A stretch of 35,941 nucleotides of DNA from JAKOQB01 sp036824465 (GCA_036824465.1 DAITAC010000038.1:1-35941); one strand, 5' to 3'. Counted from the first letter of the stretch, positions 24,219 to 33,230 are shown. Numbers and translations are program-made. The notes: a model not told the origin generated them from the sequence alone.

Positions 24219-26341
24219 GCGGTCGCCTCCTCGGTCTGGCGGATGCACGAAGACACCAGGTCCTCGCGTCCCTTCGAATACAGCGCAAACGAGCCGAGCG
24301 CATCAACCACGCAGTCATACGACGCGCTCACGAAGACCGCTGTCGTTTCCTGCTCGATCAGTGCCGGACCCGCGATGCGGTTGCCGTGGCGCAGCCGGTG
24401 GCCGTCGTACACCGGCACTTCGGCGAATTTGCGCGTCTCCGGGATGTAGACGCTGCGCCGGCCCTTCAGTGCCTGCGAGGCCTGCGTGCCGTCCCACGGC
24501 TCTTCGCGGTACGCCGGCCTGTCGGTGGCGCCGATCGCCTGCACGCGCACGTTGATGATCTCGATCGGTGTGGCCTCCTGCATCAGCGAATAGCCGAACA
24601 GGCGGTTGTGCTCGGCATGAAAGGCGCGCGCGATGCCGGCGGCGTCGCGGCTGTCGATGAGATCGCGCGCCACCGGCAGCGACACTTCGTGGTACTGCTT
24701 GATGTAGCGACAGTCGAGCCGGATCTCGGTGCGGCGGCGCTCGGGGGAAATGCGTTCTTCACCGAGCTGACGCTCGCCGTCGCGCGCCATCTCTTCGAGC
24801 AGCGCGGCGAGCCGCGTCCAGTCGATGCCTTCCAGCCGGGAGACGAAGGTGCGCACGAAGTCATGCTTCAGTTCGCTCATCAGCATGCCGAACGCGCACA
24901 GCACCGACGCTTCGCGCGGCACGATCTGCAGCGGGATCTCCAGCTCCTGGCAGATCTGGCACGCATGGATCGGCCCCGCGCCGCCGGCCGGAATGAACGG
25001 AAACTCGCGCGGATCGAAGCCGCGCTTGATCGTCACCTCGCGCACGCCCTGCGCCATGTTGTTGCAGGCGACGCGATACATGCCCGCCGCGGCTTCTTCG
25101 ATCGTCAAGCCCATCGGCCGCCCGATGTGTTCGTCGATGGCGCGCCGCGCGGCGTCGACATCGAGCTTCATCTTGCCGCCGGCGAAGTAGTCGGGGTCGA
25201 GATAGCCGAGCACGACGTTGGCATCGGTCGTGGTCGGCAGTTTCCCGCCCTTGCCGTAGCAGGCGGGCCCCGGGTCGGCACCGGCGCTCTGCGGGCCCAT
25301 GCGCAGCATGCCGCCTTCGTCGAGCCAGCCGATCGAGCCGCCGCCGGCGCCGATGGTGTGGATGTCGAGCATCGGCAGCGCGATCTTGTGGCGCGCGATC
25401 TCGCCGTCGTTCTTGACCAGCGGCGCGCGCACGGCGACCGAGGCCTCGAAGCTGGTGCCGCCCATGTCGGTGGTGATGCACTTGTCCTGCCCGTGCGCGC
25501 GCACATAGAACAGACCCGCGCCCGGCCCGCCGGCCGGCCCCGACAGCAGCGTGAGCGCTGCTTTCTCGCGCGCCAGTTGCGGCGAAATCACGCCGCCGTT
25601 GGATTGCATGATCAGCAGCAGGCCCTTGAAGCCGATGCCCTGCAGTCGGCCGACCAGCTGGTCGAGATAGTGATTCAGCTTGGGACCGATATAGGCATTC
25701 AGTGCCGTGGTGCTGACGCGCTCATAGAAGCGGATCGACGGCAGCACGTCGGTCGACACCGACAGGTACGCGCCGGGCATCTCGCGCCGCACGAGTTCCG
25801 CCGCCGCCTGCTCGTGCGCGGGGTTGGCGAAGGAGTTCATGAAGCAGATCGCCACCGCCTGCACCCCTTCGCGCTTGAAGAGTTCGATCGCATTGCGCAC
25901 CCCATCCAGATCGAGCGGCTTCGTTTCGCTGCCGGCACGGTCCAGCCGCCCGGCGATGCCGGCGCGCAGGAAGCGCGTTACCAGCGGTTTCACGTTCGTG
26001 TAGCGGTTGTTGTACTGCTCCTCGCGGATTCCGCGGCGCATCTCGAGCGCGTCGCGCACGCCCTCGGTGGTCAGCAGCCCGCATTTCGCGCCGGTGCTGG
26101 TCAGCGTCGCATTGGTGGTGACGGTGGTGCCGTGGACCAGCGTATCGATGCTCGCGACGAACGCCTGCAGTGACAGCGGCGGTTTCTGGCTTGCGGCGAT
26201 CTCGGCCAATCCGTTGACCACCGCGATCGACGGATCGGCGGGCGTGGACAACGTTTTGTAGATCACCGGCGGCGCGCCGTCGCGCACGACGACGAAGTCG
26301 GTGAACGTGCCGCCGACGTCGATTCCGATCTTGAGGGTCAT
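24215..26341 (-). CDS. iaaC: Hydantoinase A-type ATP-dependent subunit, IaaC-like
   Basis: 708 residues, HyuA/5-oxoprolinase N-terminal type. The actin-like ATPase fold starts KIGIDVGGTFTDFVVV with the phosphate-1 motif; HGTTVTTNATL, LLSGPAGGPGAG and TTDMGGTSFEAS are the other conserved nucleotide and interface segments, and GAGGGSIGWLDEGG lies near 335. It is thought to phosphorylate the amide (lactam) oxygen so that the B subunit can hydrolyse the C-N bond. Placed 20 bases after the ligase gene and overlapping the B gene by four bases. Substrate is inferred from the operon; hydantoin or 5-oxoproline would be the default annotation. Confidence 0.9.
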   Translation of the reverse strand: MTLKIGIDVGGTFTDFVVVRDGAPPVIYKTLSTPADPSIAVVNGLAEIAASQKPPLSLQAFVASIDTLVHGTTVTTNATLTSTGAKCGLLTTEGVRDALEMRRGIREEQYNNRYTNVKPLVTRFLRAGIAGRLDRAGSETKPLDLDGVRNAIELFKREGVQAVAICFMNSFANPAHEQAAAELVRREMPGAYLSVSTDVLPSIRFYERVSTTALNAYIGPKLNHYLDQLVGRLQGIGFKGLLLIMQSNGGVISPQLAREKAALTLLSGPAGGPGAGLFYVRAHGQDKCITTDMGGTSFEASVAVRAPLVKNDGEIARHKIALPMLDIHTIGAGGGSIGWLDEGGMLRMGPQSAGADPGPACYGKGGKLPTTTDANVVLGYLDPDYFAGGKMKLDVDAARRAIDEHIGRPMGLTIEEAAAGMYRVACNNMAQGVREVTIKRGFDPREFPFIPAGGAGPIHACQICQELEIPLQIVPREASVLCAFGMLMSELKHDFVRTFVSRLEGIDWTRLAALLEEMARDGERQLGEERISPERRRTEIRLDCRYIKQYHEVSLPVARDLIDSRDAAGIARAFHAEHNRLFGYSLMQEATPIEIINVRVQAIGATDRPAYREEPWDGTQASQALKGRRSVYIPETRKFAEVPVYDGHRLRHGNRIAGPALIEQETTAVFVSASYDCVVDALGSFALYSKGREDLVSSCIRQTEEATA

Positions 26342-26361
26342 CGCCTGCGCTCCATGTCTGT

Positions 26362-27885
26362 TCAGGCCTTCAGACTTTCCGCCACCAGCCGTCGCACGTC
26401 TTCCTTCCGCACCTTGCCCAGCGCTGTCTTCGGCAATTCGCCGACGAACAGCACCGCGCGCGGATGCTTGTAGCGCGCGATGCGGCCTTCGAGCTGCGCC
26501 ATCACGCGCTCGCGCGTGAGCCCGCCGCCTGCCTTTTGCGCGACCACGGCGACCACGACTTCACCCCAGTTCTCGTCCGGTTTGCCGACGACGGCGACCT
26601 CGGCGACCTCGGGACACTCCAGCAGCACGTTTTCGATTTCCGCCGGTGCGATGTTCTCGCCGCCGGAGATGATCATTTCCTTGGCGCGGCCGTCGACCCA
26701 GAGATAGCCATCGGCGTCGAAGTGACCGATGTCGCCGCTGTGAAACCAGCCGCCGGCGAGCGCCTCGCCCGTGGCCTGCGGTTGCTGCCAGTAGCCGACC
26801 ATCACGTTGGCTCCGCGAACGAGGATTTCGCCGCGCGCGCCGGGCGCGACATCACGATCCTGTTCATCGACCACGCGCAGTTCGCAGTGCGGCGCGGCCT
26901 TGCCCGTCGATCCGGCTTTGCGGATTGAATCTTCGGGCCGCAGGTAGGCGGCGATCGGGCAGGTCTCGGTGGATCCATAGACCTGCACCAGCGGCACACC
27001 GCGCTCGTGCACGGCGCGGATCAGGTGCCCGGGCACGATCGTCGATCCGGTGGTGATCATGCGCAGGCTGGACAGATCACTCGTCTGCCAGCGCGGAGCC
27101 GCGATCATCATCGTCAGTTGGGTCGGCACCAGCACCGCCAGCGTGATTCGTTCCTGCTCGATCGCATCGAACGTCGCATTCAGATCGAATTTCGCGTGCA
27201 ACACCACCGTGGCACCGGCCTGCAGCGCCGGTGTGGTCAGGTTGTTCAATCCGCCGACATGGAACAGAGGCAGATTGGTCAGCACGCGATCATCGGCGGT
27301 CAGGTCGTGCAGCGCGACGCTGTTGGCAGCGTTGGTGATCAGGGCCTGCTGAGTCAGCAGCACGCCCTTGGGCTGTCCGGTCGAACCCGAGGTGTGGCAG
27401 ACCAGCAGCGGCTGTTGCGGTCCGATGGCTGCGTCATGGTCCGGCGCCTCACTCGTACGCGCGCGCAGGCGCTCGTAGGTGAGCCACCCCGCCGGAGTTT
27501 GACCAATCGCGACGAGGGTCATCGGTGGCAACGCGCCGACGTACGCTGCCGTCTGTGCCACGAAGCCATCTTCGACCACGAGCACCGTCGGCGGACAGTC
27601 GAGCAGCCGCTCGCGATGCTCGGGCGCGGCGAGCCGCCAGTTCAACGGCATGAAGAGGGCCCCGAGCCGTGCGCATGCGAACAGCAGCGCCAATTCCTCC
27701 GGGCGGTTCAGTCCCAGGAACGCAACACAGCGTCCCTGCGCGACACCGCACGCCGCGAGCGTGCCGGCGAGCCGATCGACCTCCTGTGCGAGCACGGCGT
27801 AACTCGCATCGCGGCCTTCAAAACGAATCGCCGTCTTGTGCGGCGTCCGTTCGGCGTGGCCGGTGATCCAGTCGGAGAGGTTCAT
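26362..27885 (-). CDS. iaaB: Acyl-CoA ligase (AMP-forming), IaaB-like
   Basis: 507 residues of the ANL superfamily. ATP loop HTSGSTGQPKGV near 170-181, A5 motif YGSTETCPIAAY, A7 region GWFHSGDIGHFDADGYLW, hinge GRAKEMIISGGENI, and the C-terminal catalytic lysine in PKTALGKVRKED are all intact. It activates a carboxylic acid to its CoA thioester. In the auxin cluster IaaB is an indoleacetate-CoA ligase, reported to be quite specific. The ATG at 27885 gives the normal family start (MNLSDWITGHAERTP); the 54-codon upstream frame would overlap the thiolase gene and is Arg-rich out-of-frame sequence. It starts eight bases after the thiolase stop. Confidence 0.88.
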   Translation of the reverse strand: MNLSDWITGHAERTPHKTAIRFEGRDASYAVLAQEVDRLAGTLAACGVAQGRCVAFLGLNRPEELALLFACARLGALFMPLNWRLAAPEHRERLLDCPPTVLVVEDGFVAQTAAYVGALPPMTLVAIGQTPAGWLTYERLRARTSEAPDHDAAIGPQQPLLVCHTSGSTGQPKGVLLTQQALITNAANSVALHDLTADDRVLTNLPLFHVGGLNNLTTPALQAGATVVLHAKFDLNATFDAIEQERITLAVLVPTQLTMMIAAPRWQTSDLSSLRMITTGSTIVPGHLIRAVHERGVPLVQVYGSTETCPIAAYLRPEDSIRKAGSTGKAAPHCELRVVDEQDRDVAPGARGEILVRGANVMVGYWQQPQATGEALAGGWFHSGDIGHFDADGYLWVDGRAKEMIISGGENIAPAEIENVLLECPEVAEVAVVGKPDENWGEVVVAVVAQKAGGGLTRERVMAQLEGRIARYKHPRAVLFVGELPKTALGKVRKEDVRRLVAESLKA

Positions 27886-27893
27886 CGGTGCTT

Positions 27894-29102
27894 TCAGATC
27901 GCGTCGCCCACTTCGAGCACCACCGCCATCGCGGTGTCGCCGGCGGCGCAGCCGGTGAACAGGCCCCAGCCGCCGCCGCGCAGCGCGAGTTCCTCGATCA
28001 GTTCGATGATCGAGCGCGTTCCCATCGGCGCCTGCGGATGACCCCATACCAGCGAGCAGCCGTAGTTGTTCATCGACATCAGGTCGGCGCCGGTCTGCTT
28101 CGCAAAGTAAAGATCGTTGACTGCGAACGGATTGTGCGTCTTGATTGCATTCATCTGGCCGACCGCGCGACCGGCCTGCGCGAGCGCGCGCTGCGCGGCG
28201 GGCACGGTGGACTCCGGCATGAAAGCGAGCGGCGCGCGTGCGAGACCGAAGCCATGCAGGCGCACGGCGATCTTCGGGTTCGCGGCGAGTTCGCGTGCGC
28301 GCTCCCGCGTGGTGACGACGATCGCCGCATTGCCATCGGCCGGATGCGTCTGCCCGCCGAAGGTCACCGTGCCGCCTTCCATCACGGGTTTGAGCTTCGC
28401 CAGTCCCTCGGCCGTCGATTGCGATACGCCTTCATCGCCCGCCAGCGTCCCGGCGGTCTTCCTGTATCCCGGCGCTGGCACTTCGAACGGCAGCGTGATG
28501 AAGCGTTTCAGGAACGCGGCATCGTTGTCGAGCGCCTGCCGATACTGCTGCTCCCGTCGCAGCACGACCTCATGCTGTTGCGCGGTGCTGACGCCGCGCT
28601 TCTTCGCGACGTTCTCGGCGGTCTGCAGCATCGAGTGCGGGCCGAGCGGATCGCAGCTGAAGTTGTCCATCACCCAATCCTCGGCCACACCGGTGCCGCC
28701 CGGTCCGCGCGGATTGGGGTAGTAGATGTGCGGGCCATTCGACGTGCGGTCGCAGTTGACCACCAGCGCCACGCTGGCCATCCCGACTTCGATCTCCTGC
28801 GCGGCGGCGAGCAACGTGCGCACGCCGGTTGCGCACGCCTGCATCAGCGTCGGGCCGCCGGCCTGGCCCGCGCCGATTAGTCCGGTAAGCCACGGCAGCC
28901 CGTAGAAGGAATGCTTCTGCGGCACCGAGAATCCGAGCACGCCGTAATCGAAGACGCGCGGATCGATGCTGCGCCGGGCCAGTTCATTGCGCGCCACATG
29001 TGCGGCGAACTCGACGCTGTTCAGATTGGCGAAGCTGCCCTGCCAGCGCGCGAACGGAGTGCTCCAGTAAGCGCCGTACGGGATTTCGGCTTTGTAGTTC
29101 AT
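27894..29102 (-). CDS. iaaA: Thiolase-family protein, IaaA-like
   Basis: 402 residues. The nucleophile Cys90 is in MQACATGVRT, the first histidine is in HNPFAVND, the second in GHPQAPMG, and Cys385 is in TGCAAGD; the set is complete though the last motifs vary from classical degradative thiolases (GHPxGxSG, CxGGG). It should cleave 2-aminobenzoylacetyl-CoA with CoA to 2-aminobenzoyl-CoA and acetyl-CoA, closing the side-chain oxidation. First enzyme gene of the operon, 68 bases after the regulator stop. GGAGATGCG before the ATG supports the start. The sequence is of the divergent thiolase/SCPx-like type seen in aromatic clusters. Confidence 0.88.
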   Translation of the reverse strand: MNYKAEIPYGAYWSTPFARWQGSFANLNSVEFAAHVARNELARRSIDPRVFDYGVLGFSVPQKHSFYGLPWLTGLIGAGQAGGPTLMQACATGVRTLLAAAQEIEVGMASVALVVNCDRTSNGPHIYYPNPRGPGGTGVAEDWVMDNFSCDPLGPHSMLQTAENVAKKRGVSTAQQHEVVLRREQQYRQALDNDAAFLKRFITLPFEVPAPGYRKTAGTLAGDEGVSQSTAEGLAKLKPVMEGGTVTFGGQTHPADGNAAIVVTTRERARELAANPKIAVRLHGFGLARAPLAFMPESTVPAAQRALAQAGRAVGQMNAIKTHNPFAVNDLYFAKQTGADLMSMNNYGCSLVWGHPQAPMGTRSIIELIEELALRGGGWGLFTGCAAGDTAMAVVLEVGDAI

Positions 29103-29170
29103 CGCATCTCCATGCAGTGGACCGGCTGGCCGGGAAAGTGTGAATTACGCCGCTGCCGCATGTCCGCGCT

Positions 29171-29845
29171 TCAGTGGCCCGACAGGCCGATGGCCGCCAT
29201 GAATGCGCGCTTGGCCTCGGTCAGGTTGCTGTGCATCGCATCCGCGGCGGCCTCACCGTCGCCGGCCGCGAGCGCAGCGGCAATCCGCCGATGGCCCTTG
29301 AGCACGATTGCCCGCACCTGCGCGTTGCCCAGCGTCAGCGCGCGGATGTGCTGCAGGTGATCGGCGTACTGCTCGACGACGCGCACCAGCCGGCGGTTCG
29401 GAACGAGCGCGAGCCAGGCCGCACGGAACCGCCGGTGCGCCTCGCGGAAAGCCTCCGCATCGCCCGCCTTTTGTGCTGCGACGGCCGCGGCGAGCGCGGC
29501 ATCGAGCGGTGCGCGCACCGCCCTGGCGGTCGTGAACGCAGCCACGCTGCGAATGGCCGCGGGCTCGATCAGGAAGCGCACCTCGTAGATGTCGTCGACG
29601 TCGCGCAGCGTGAGCCTGGGCACGACGAAGCTGCGGCCGTCCGATACCAGCAATCCTTCGCTGGCCAGCCGCGTCATCGCCTGCCGCACCGGCGTGCGCG
29701 ACACGCCGAGCTGCTCCGCCAGTTGCACCTCCTGCAACGGCTGCCCCAACGCGATCTGGCCGTTGCGCAGCAGCGTGCGCAGCGAGTGATAAACCTGCTC
29801 GCCCAGGGCAAGCGGCCGTTCGACGGGCTTAAGCGCCAGATTCAA
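29171..29845 (-). CDS. GntR-family (FCD-type) transcriptional regulator
   Basis: 224 residues if translation starts at the TTG at 29845, which I choose because AAGG lies seven bases upstream and because this gives the usual FadR/FCD length; upstream in-frame sequence to 30103 is low-quality and crosses the promoter. Residues about 10-75 are the winged helix (EQVYHSLRTLLRNGQI, LAEQLGVSRTPVRQAM, LVSDGRSFVV). Residues about 90-210 are the all-helical FCD effector domain (VRFLIEPAAIRS, EAHRRFRAAW, HRRIAAALAAGD). It heads the operon and faces the same way, so it probably represses its own promoter until indoleacetate or a CoA ester binds. The known auxin cluster also has a GntR regulator. The exact start is uncertain. 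Confidence 0.87.
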   Translation of the reverse strand: MNLALKPVERPLALGEQVYHSLRTLLRNGQIALGQPLQEVQLAEQLGVSRTPVRQAMTRLASEGLLVSDGRSFVVPRLTLRDVDDIYEVRFLIEPAAIRSVAAFTTARAVRAPLDAALAAAVAAQKAGDAEAFREAHRRFRAAWLALVPNRRLVRVVEQYADHLQHIRALTLGNAQVRAIVLKGHRRIAAALAAGDGEAAADAMHSNLTEAKRAFMAAIGLSGH

Positions 29846-29892
29846 GGTGGTGCCTTGGTCGCTAGAGGACTGCAGCCAACGGGATGCTGGAC

Positions 29893-29920
29893 ACTGTATA
29901 CACGATGAAGATGGCGTCAA
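29893..29920 (-). promoter_or_regulatory. Candidate sigma-70 promoter of the auxin operon
   Basis: On the - strand TTGACG (29920-29915) is followed after 16 bases by TACAGT (29898-29893), a good -35 and a fair -10. Transcription would begin near 29886, giving a leader of about 40 bases before the TTG start. The palindrome described as GntR operator covers the upstream edge of the -10. No other promoter as good was seen inside the operon. Confidence 0.45.
29895..29902. promoter_or_regulatory. Candidate GntR operator
   Basis: TGTATACA is a perfect 8-base palindrome with the GT..AC core expected for FadR/FCD-type GntR sites. It lies 50 bases upstream of the regulator start and overlaps the proposed -10 region, the position expected for autorepression. 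I noticed no second copy of this palindrome in the rest of the operon. Confidence 0.5.
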
Positions 29921-30556
29921 GCCCCCTGACGAGGAGAGGCGCAACTCAGGCAGATCCGAGGGCAGCGTCTGCGCTCGGTCCGCGCCGGTCTTGACTGCGC
30001 GCTGCGGTAAGGATTGGATTTCCGTTCGCATTGGACGGACGAACCCCTTGGCCAGAGGATGAGTTGCGCGCGGCTGCCGGTCCGCTCGAATTTTGACTAC
30101 CACGGTCTGCTCATTTCACCGCCCGTGATCAGCCCGTCCGCCGGCGCGATCACGCAGCAAAGCAGCACCACGCATCACCCGCTCACCCAGATATCGAGGC
30201 CGACGGAAGCAGTCGTTTGCCTACGACGTAGCGTGTTAAGGGTCCTCCAACACCTGCCCTTACGTCGAAGCATGCGTCGGTACGTCTCGCCGCGCGGGCA
30301 GGCGTCGGACAACCCTCAACAATTGCGGTCTTCAGCCCTGACTCGCAATTTCCCTCGCAAGCGGCAGTCGAAGGCACTGGACAGCAGACGTTGGGCGTTC
30401 TGGCATGCCCCGCTTCAAGAATTCTCACAGGACTTCAGCGGACGATGGAGCATGCGCCTTTGTTGCGGCCGTCAGGCCGGATAGCAATTCAGAACGTGAC
30501 CTTGCATCGACTGGGCTGGCCACACTGAACCCTGTGCACTTCGGCACAATGATCAA
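29921..30556. other. Gene-poor stretch between auxin operon and ABC exporter
   Basis: About 640 bases upstream of both flanking genes. Only short open frames of arginine- or serine-rich composition occur and none has a ribosome site or a recognisable motif. It has to contain the promoter of the exporter gene, but I could not place one. No tRNA, insertion-sequence end or direct repeat was recognised. The stretch may be old decayed sequence at the border of the acquired operon. Confidence 0.4.
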
Positions 30557-32461
30557 ATGCCAAAGAAATACGCGATGGGGGGTCGAGTGTCCCCGGCGCC
30601 TACCGGCGGCGCTGCACCATCGCCCCAGAGTCAGCCCTTGCGCGCGCGCTTGGGCGCGCTGCGAAATATTCCTCCGTTCCTGAGACTCGTCTGGCGAACC
30701 AGCCCGGCGCTCACCCTCAGTCAAGGGCTGTTGCGGTTGCTGCGCGCAATGTTGCCGGTCGTGACGCTATATGTCGGCAAGCTGATCATCGACGAGGTCG
30801 TGCTGCTCGCCGGGGTTCCGTCCGGGAACGAAACTCTGCAGCAATGGATCGCGAGCGGGGCGCTCGATCGCATTGGCTCGCTGCTCGCTCTGGAGTTCGG
30901 GCTTGCCGTTGCGTCCGACGTTCTCGGCCGCGTCGTGTCTCTGCTCGACTCTCTGCTGTCCGAGCTTTTCAGCAACGAAACCAGCCTTCGGCTGATGGAG
31001 CACGCCGCCACGCTGGACCTCGAAGATTTCGAGGACAGCGAGTTGCAGGATCGATTGGAACGAGCACGCCGGCAGGCGGCCGGGCGCACCAGCCTGATCG
31101 GTCAGCTCTTCGGCCAGGCGCAAGACGTGATCACGGTCGTGAGCTTCGCTGCCGGACTGCTCGTGTACGCGCCGTGGCTCATTGTGTTGCTCGCCATCGC
31201 GCTGTTGCCGGCGTTCATTGGCGAGGCGCACTTCAATGCGCAAAGCTATTCGCTCAATTTTGCCCGTACGCCTGAGCGGCGCGAGCTCGACTACGTCCGG
31301 CAGACGGGAGCGAGCGTTGAAACCGCCAAGGAAGTGAAGATCTTCGGCCTGAACGGGTTCTTGATCGAACGCTACCGAACGCTCGCGGCGAGCTTCTTCG
31401 ACGCAAACCGCCGCATCGCGATTCGGCGCGCAGGCTGGGGAAGCTTGCTGACCGCGGTCGGGACGCTGGCTTACTACGTCGCGTACGCATACATCGTATG
31501 GCGCACGCTGCACGGCGAGTTTTCGATCGGCGACCTGACGTTTCTCGCCGGCTCCTTCCGCCGCCTCCGTAATCTGCTGGAGAACCTGCTGATCGGATTC
31601 TCACAAGTCGCGAGCCAGGCGCTTTATCTGGACGACCTGTTTTCGTTCTTCGAGATCCAGCCGGAAATCGTTCCACCGCCGAATCCTCGGCCGTTTCCGG
31701 TCCCGATACGGCACGGCTTTGCTTTCGAGGACGTGGGATTCCGCTACCCCGGCGCCGAGCGGTGGGCCGTGCGTCATCTGACTTTCGAACTTCGCGCCGG
31801 CGAAATCCTTGCGCTGGTCGGCGAAAACGGTGCGGGCAAGACGACGTTGGTCAAGCTGCTGGCGCGCCTCTACGATCCCGACGAGGGCCGCATCCTCCTC
31901 GACGGGCACGATCTGCGCGAATATGACCTGTTCGCACTGCGCGCCAACATCGGCGTCATCTTCCAGGACTTCGTGCGCTACCACTTCACGGCCGCGGACA
32001 ACATCGCCGTGGGTCGGATCGAAGCGCGCGACGACCATGCGCGCGTTGTCGCGGCCGCCGAGCGCAGCCTGGCGGATGAAGTCATCCGCAAGCTTCCCCG
32101 AGGATACGACCAAGTGCTCGGCAAGCGGTTTCGGACCGGCATCGACCTTTCGGGTGGAGAGTGGCAGAAGATTGCCATCGCCCGCGCCTACATGCGTGAT
32201 GCCCAGCTACTGATCCTCGACGAGCCGACGGCGGCGCTCGATGCGCGTTCGGAGTTCGAAGTTTTCGAGCGGTTCAAGGAGTTGAGCCGCGGAAAGACGG
32301 TGGTATTGATCTCGCACCGGTTTTCCAGCGTGCGCATGGCCGATCGCATCGTCGTGCTGATGGACGGCGCCGTCGAGGCCGACGGCACGCACGCCGAGCT
32401 GTTGGCGCAGCGAGGGCGCTATGCAGAATTGTTTGAACTGCAAGCCGCCGGATACCGTTAG
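30557..32461 (+). CDS. ABC exporter, fused permease and ATPase (MsbA-like)
   Basis: 634 residues. About 370 residues of membrane domain with roughly six helices (for example LLVYAPWLIVLLAIALLPAF and LLTAVGTLAYYVAYAYIVW) are followed by an ATPase domain from about 390. Walker A is GENGAGKTT, the Q-loop is FQDF, the signature is LSGGEWQK, Walker B is LLILDEPTAALD and the switch is ISHR, all intact. A half-transporter that would act as a homodimer to export a lipid, peptide or small molecule. The Ile-Asp opening of the signature region and LSGGEWQK resemble uncharacterised exporters of proteobacteria. There is no clear ribosome site at the ATG 30557; ATG 30575 or GTG 30587 (after GGGGGG) are possible starts. 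It stands alone, and the substrate is unknown. Confidence 0.86.
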   Translation: MPKKYAMGGRVSPAPTGGAAPSPQSQPLRARLGALRNIPPFLRLVWRTSPALTLSQGLLRLLRAMLPVVTLYVGKLIIDEVVLLAGVPSGNETLQQWIASGALDRIGSLLALEFGLAVASDVLGRVVSLLDSLLSELFSNETSLRLMEHAATLDLEDFEDSELQDRLERARRQAAGRTSLIGQLFGQAQDVITVVSFAAGLLVYAPWLIVLLAIALLPAFIGEAHFNAQSYSLNFARTPERRELDYVRQTGASVETAKEVKIFGLNGFLIERYRTLAASFFDANRRIAIRRAGWGSLLTAVGTLAYYVAYAYIVWRTLHGEFSIGDLTFLAGSFRRLRNLLENLLIGFSQVASQALYLDDLFSFFEIQPEIVPPPNPRPFPVPIRHGFAFEDVGFRYPGAERWAVRHLTFELRAGEILALVGENGAGKTTLVKLLARLYDPDEGRILLDGHDLREYDLFALRANIGVIFQDFVRYHFTAADNIAVGRIEARDDHARVVAAAERSLADEVIRKLPRGYDQVLGKRFRTGIDLSGGEWQKIAIARAYMRDAQLLILDEPTAALDARSEFEVFERFKELSRGKTVVLISHRFSSVRMADRIVVLMDGAVEADGTHAELLAQRGRYAELFELQAAGYR

Positions 32462-32689
32462 CAATGAGCACGAGCCCGTTTCGAGAGCAGCCCCGTTCAA
32501 GCTTTCGTGTCCCAAGGCGGCGAGGAGTGGTTTTAGCGATTCGCGCTCCATAACGGACATGCGACCCCACTTGGGAACGTGTCAGCCCACCCAGCACCGG
32601 ACTACGACTTCGATCAACGCATCGCGCGACAGGACACGCGAGGCGACGCCGGCGCACGTGCTCGGAGGGCTGGACGACTTGCCGGCGGC

Positions 32690-33230
32690 GTTCGGCGTCA
32701 CGAGGCGCAGGTGATGGCGCAGCGACCCCGCGTCCGAGTCGCGGTGAGTGCCGAGCTTGGTGCCCGGCGGCAGCACCGCGAACATGGTCGCGTTGACTGA
32801 CGGAACCGATGCGATCAGCGCGACCGTCTTCATGCACGCCGACCTGGCCGACGGCGGTGACGCGTCGTACCTCTTGAGGTAGAACCGCTTGTAGCCGACT
32901 GGAAGAACGAGTGGAGACCGATGTCGATGTAGTCCCGCGGCGCGCGGATGTGGCCGTCGGCGAAGAGCAAGAGCGCCTCGTCGCGGATGACCTGCCAGTT
33001 GGCGGCGAGCGGTGCCAGTTCCGGAAACCGCCCGAGGTCGAGATACGCCGTGTTGGGCACGCACGAGAACGTGCGCATCAGCACGTTGCAGGGCGCGAGC
33101 AGCGTCGAGTGGTGGGTCGGTTGGCGAAAGAAACGGCGCCGCACACTCCGCGGAAATGCACGTACACCGCGGACGGGACGAATGCGAACAGGTATAGGAC
33201 GGTCAGCTTGGCGAGAAGAGACTCGCGGGC
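32690..33230 (-). pseudogene. Aspartyl/asparaginyl beta-hydroxylase (LpxO-like) pseudogene
   Basis: Three - strand frames together rebuild most of an LpxO-type 2-oxoglutarate/Fe(II) dioxygenase, which in other bacteria hydroxylates lipid A acyl chains. Upstream part: LAKLTVLYLFAFVPSAVYVHFRG, a membrane anchor. A one-base loss near 33145-33150 shifts to RRRFFRQPTHHSTLLAP...FPELAPLAANWQVIRDEALLLF...DIGLHSFFQS. A second one-base loss near 32895-32900 shifts to YKRFYLKRYDAS...MFAVLPPGTKLGTHRD...LRLVTPN, containing the iron-binding HxD. Homology stops at VTPN (32690), so the second iron histidine and the C-terminus are lost. No start codon is seen at the expected place. It lies directly downstream of the acyltransferase fusion on the same strand. 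Confidence 0.8.

Noticed and set aside
22530..26341. Acetone or acetophenone carboxylase instead of a lactam-opening hydantoinase.
   Set aside because: Only A and B type subunits are present with no gamma or biotin-like subunit, and the complete set of neighbours matches the auxin pathway.
30183..30428. Short - strand open frame of 81 codons in the gap before the ABC exporter.
   Set aside because: No ribosome site, no recognisable motif, and composition no different from random frames in this DNA.
30557..32461. ABC exporter as the missing transporter partner of the auxin operon binding protein.
   Set aside because: It has exporter architecture (fused permease-ATPase half-transporter), lies on the opposite strand and is not a LivHMGF-type importer.
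32462..32689. Possible integrase or transposase remnant downstream of the exporter, where the LpxO homology breaks off.
   Set aside because: Translations in all frames look mildly protein-like, but I could not identify any conserved recombinase residues or terminal repeats.
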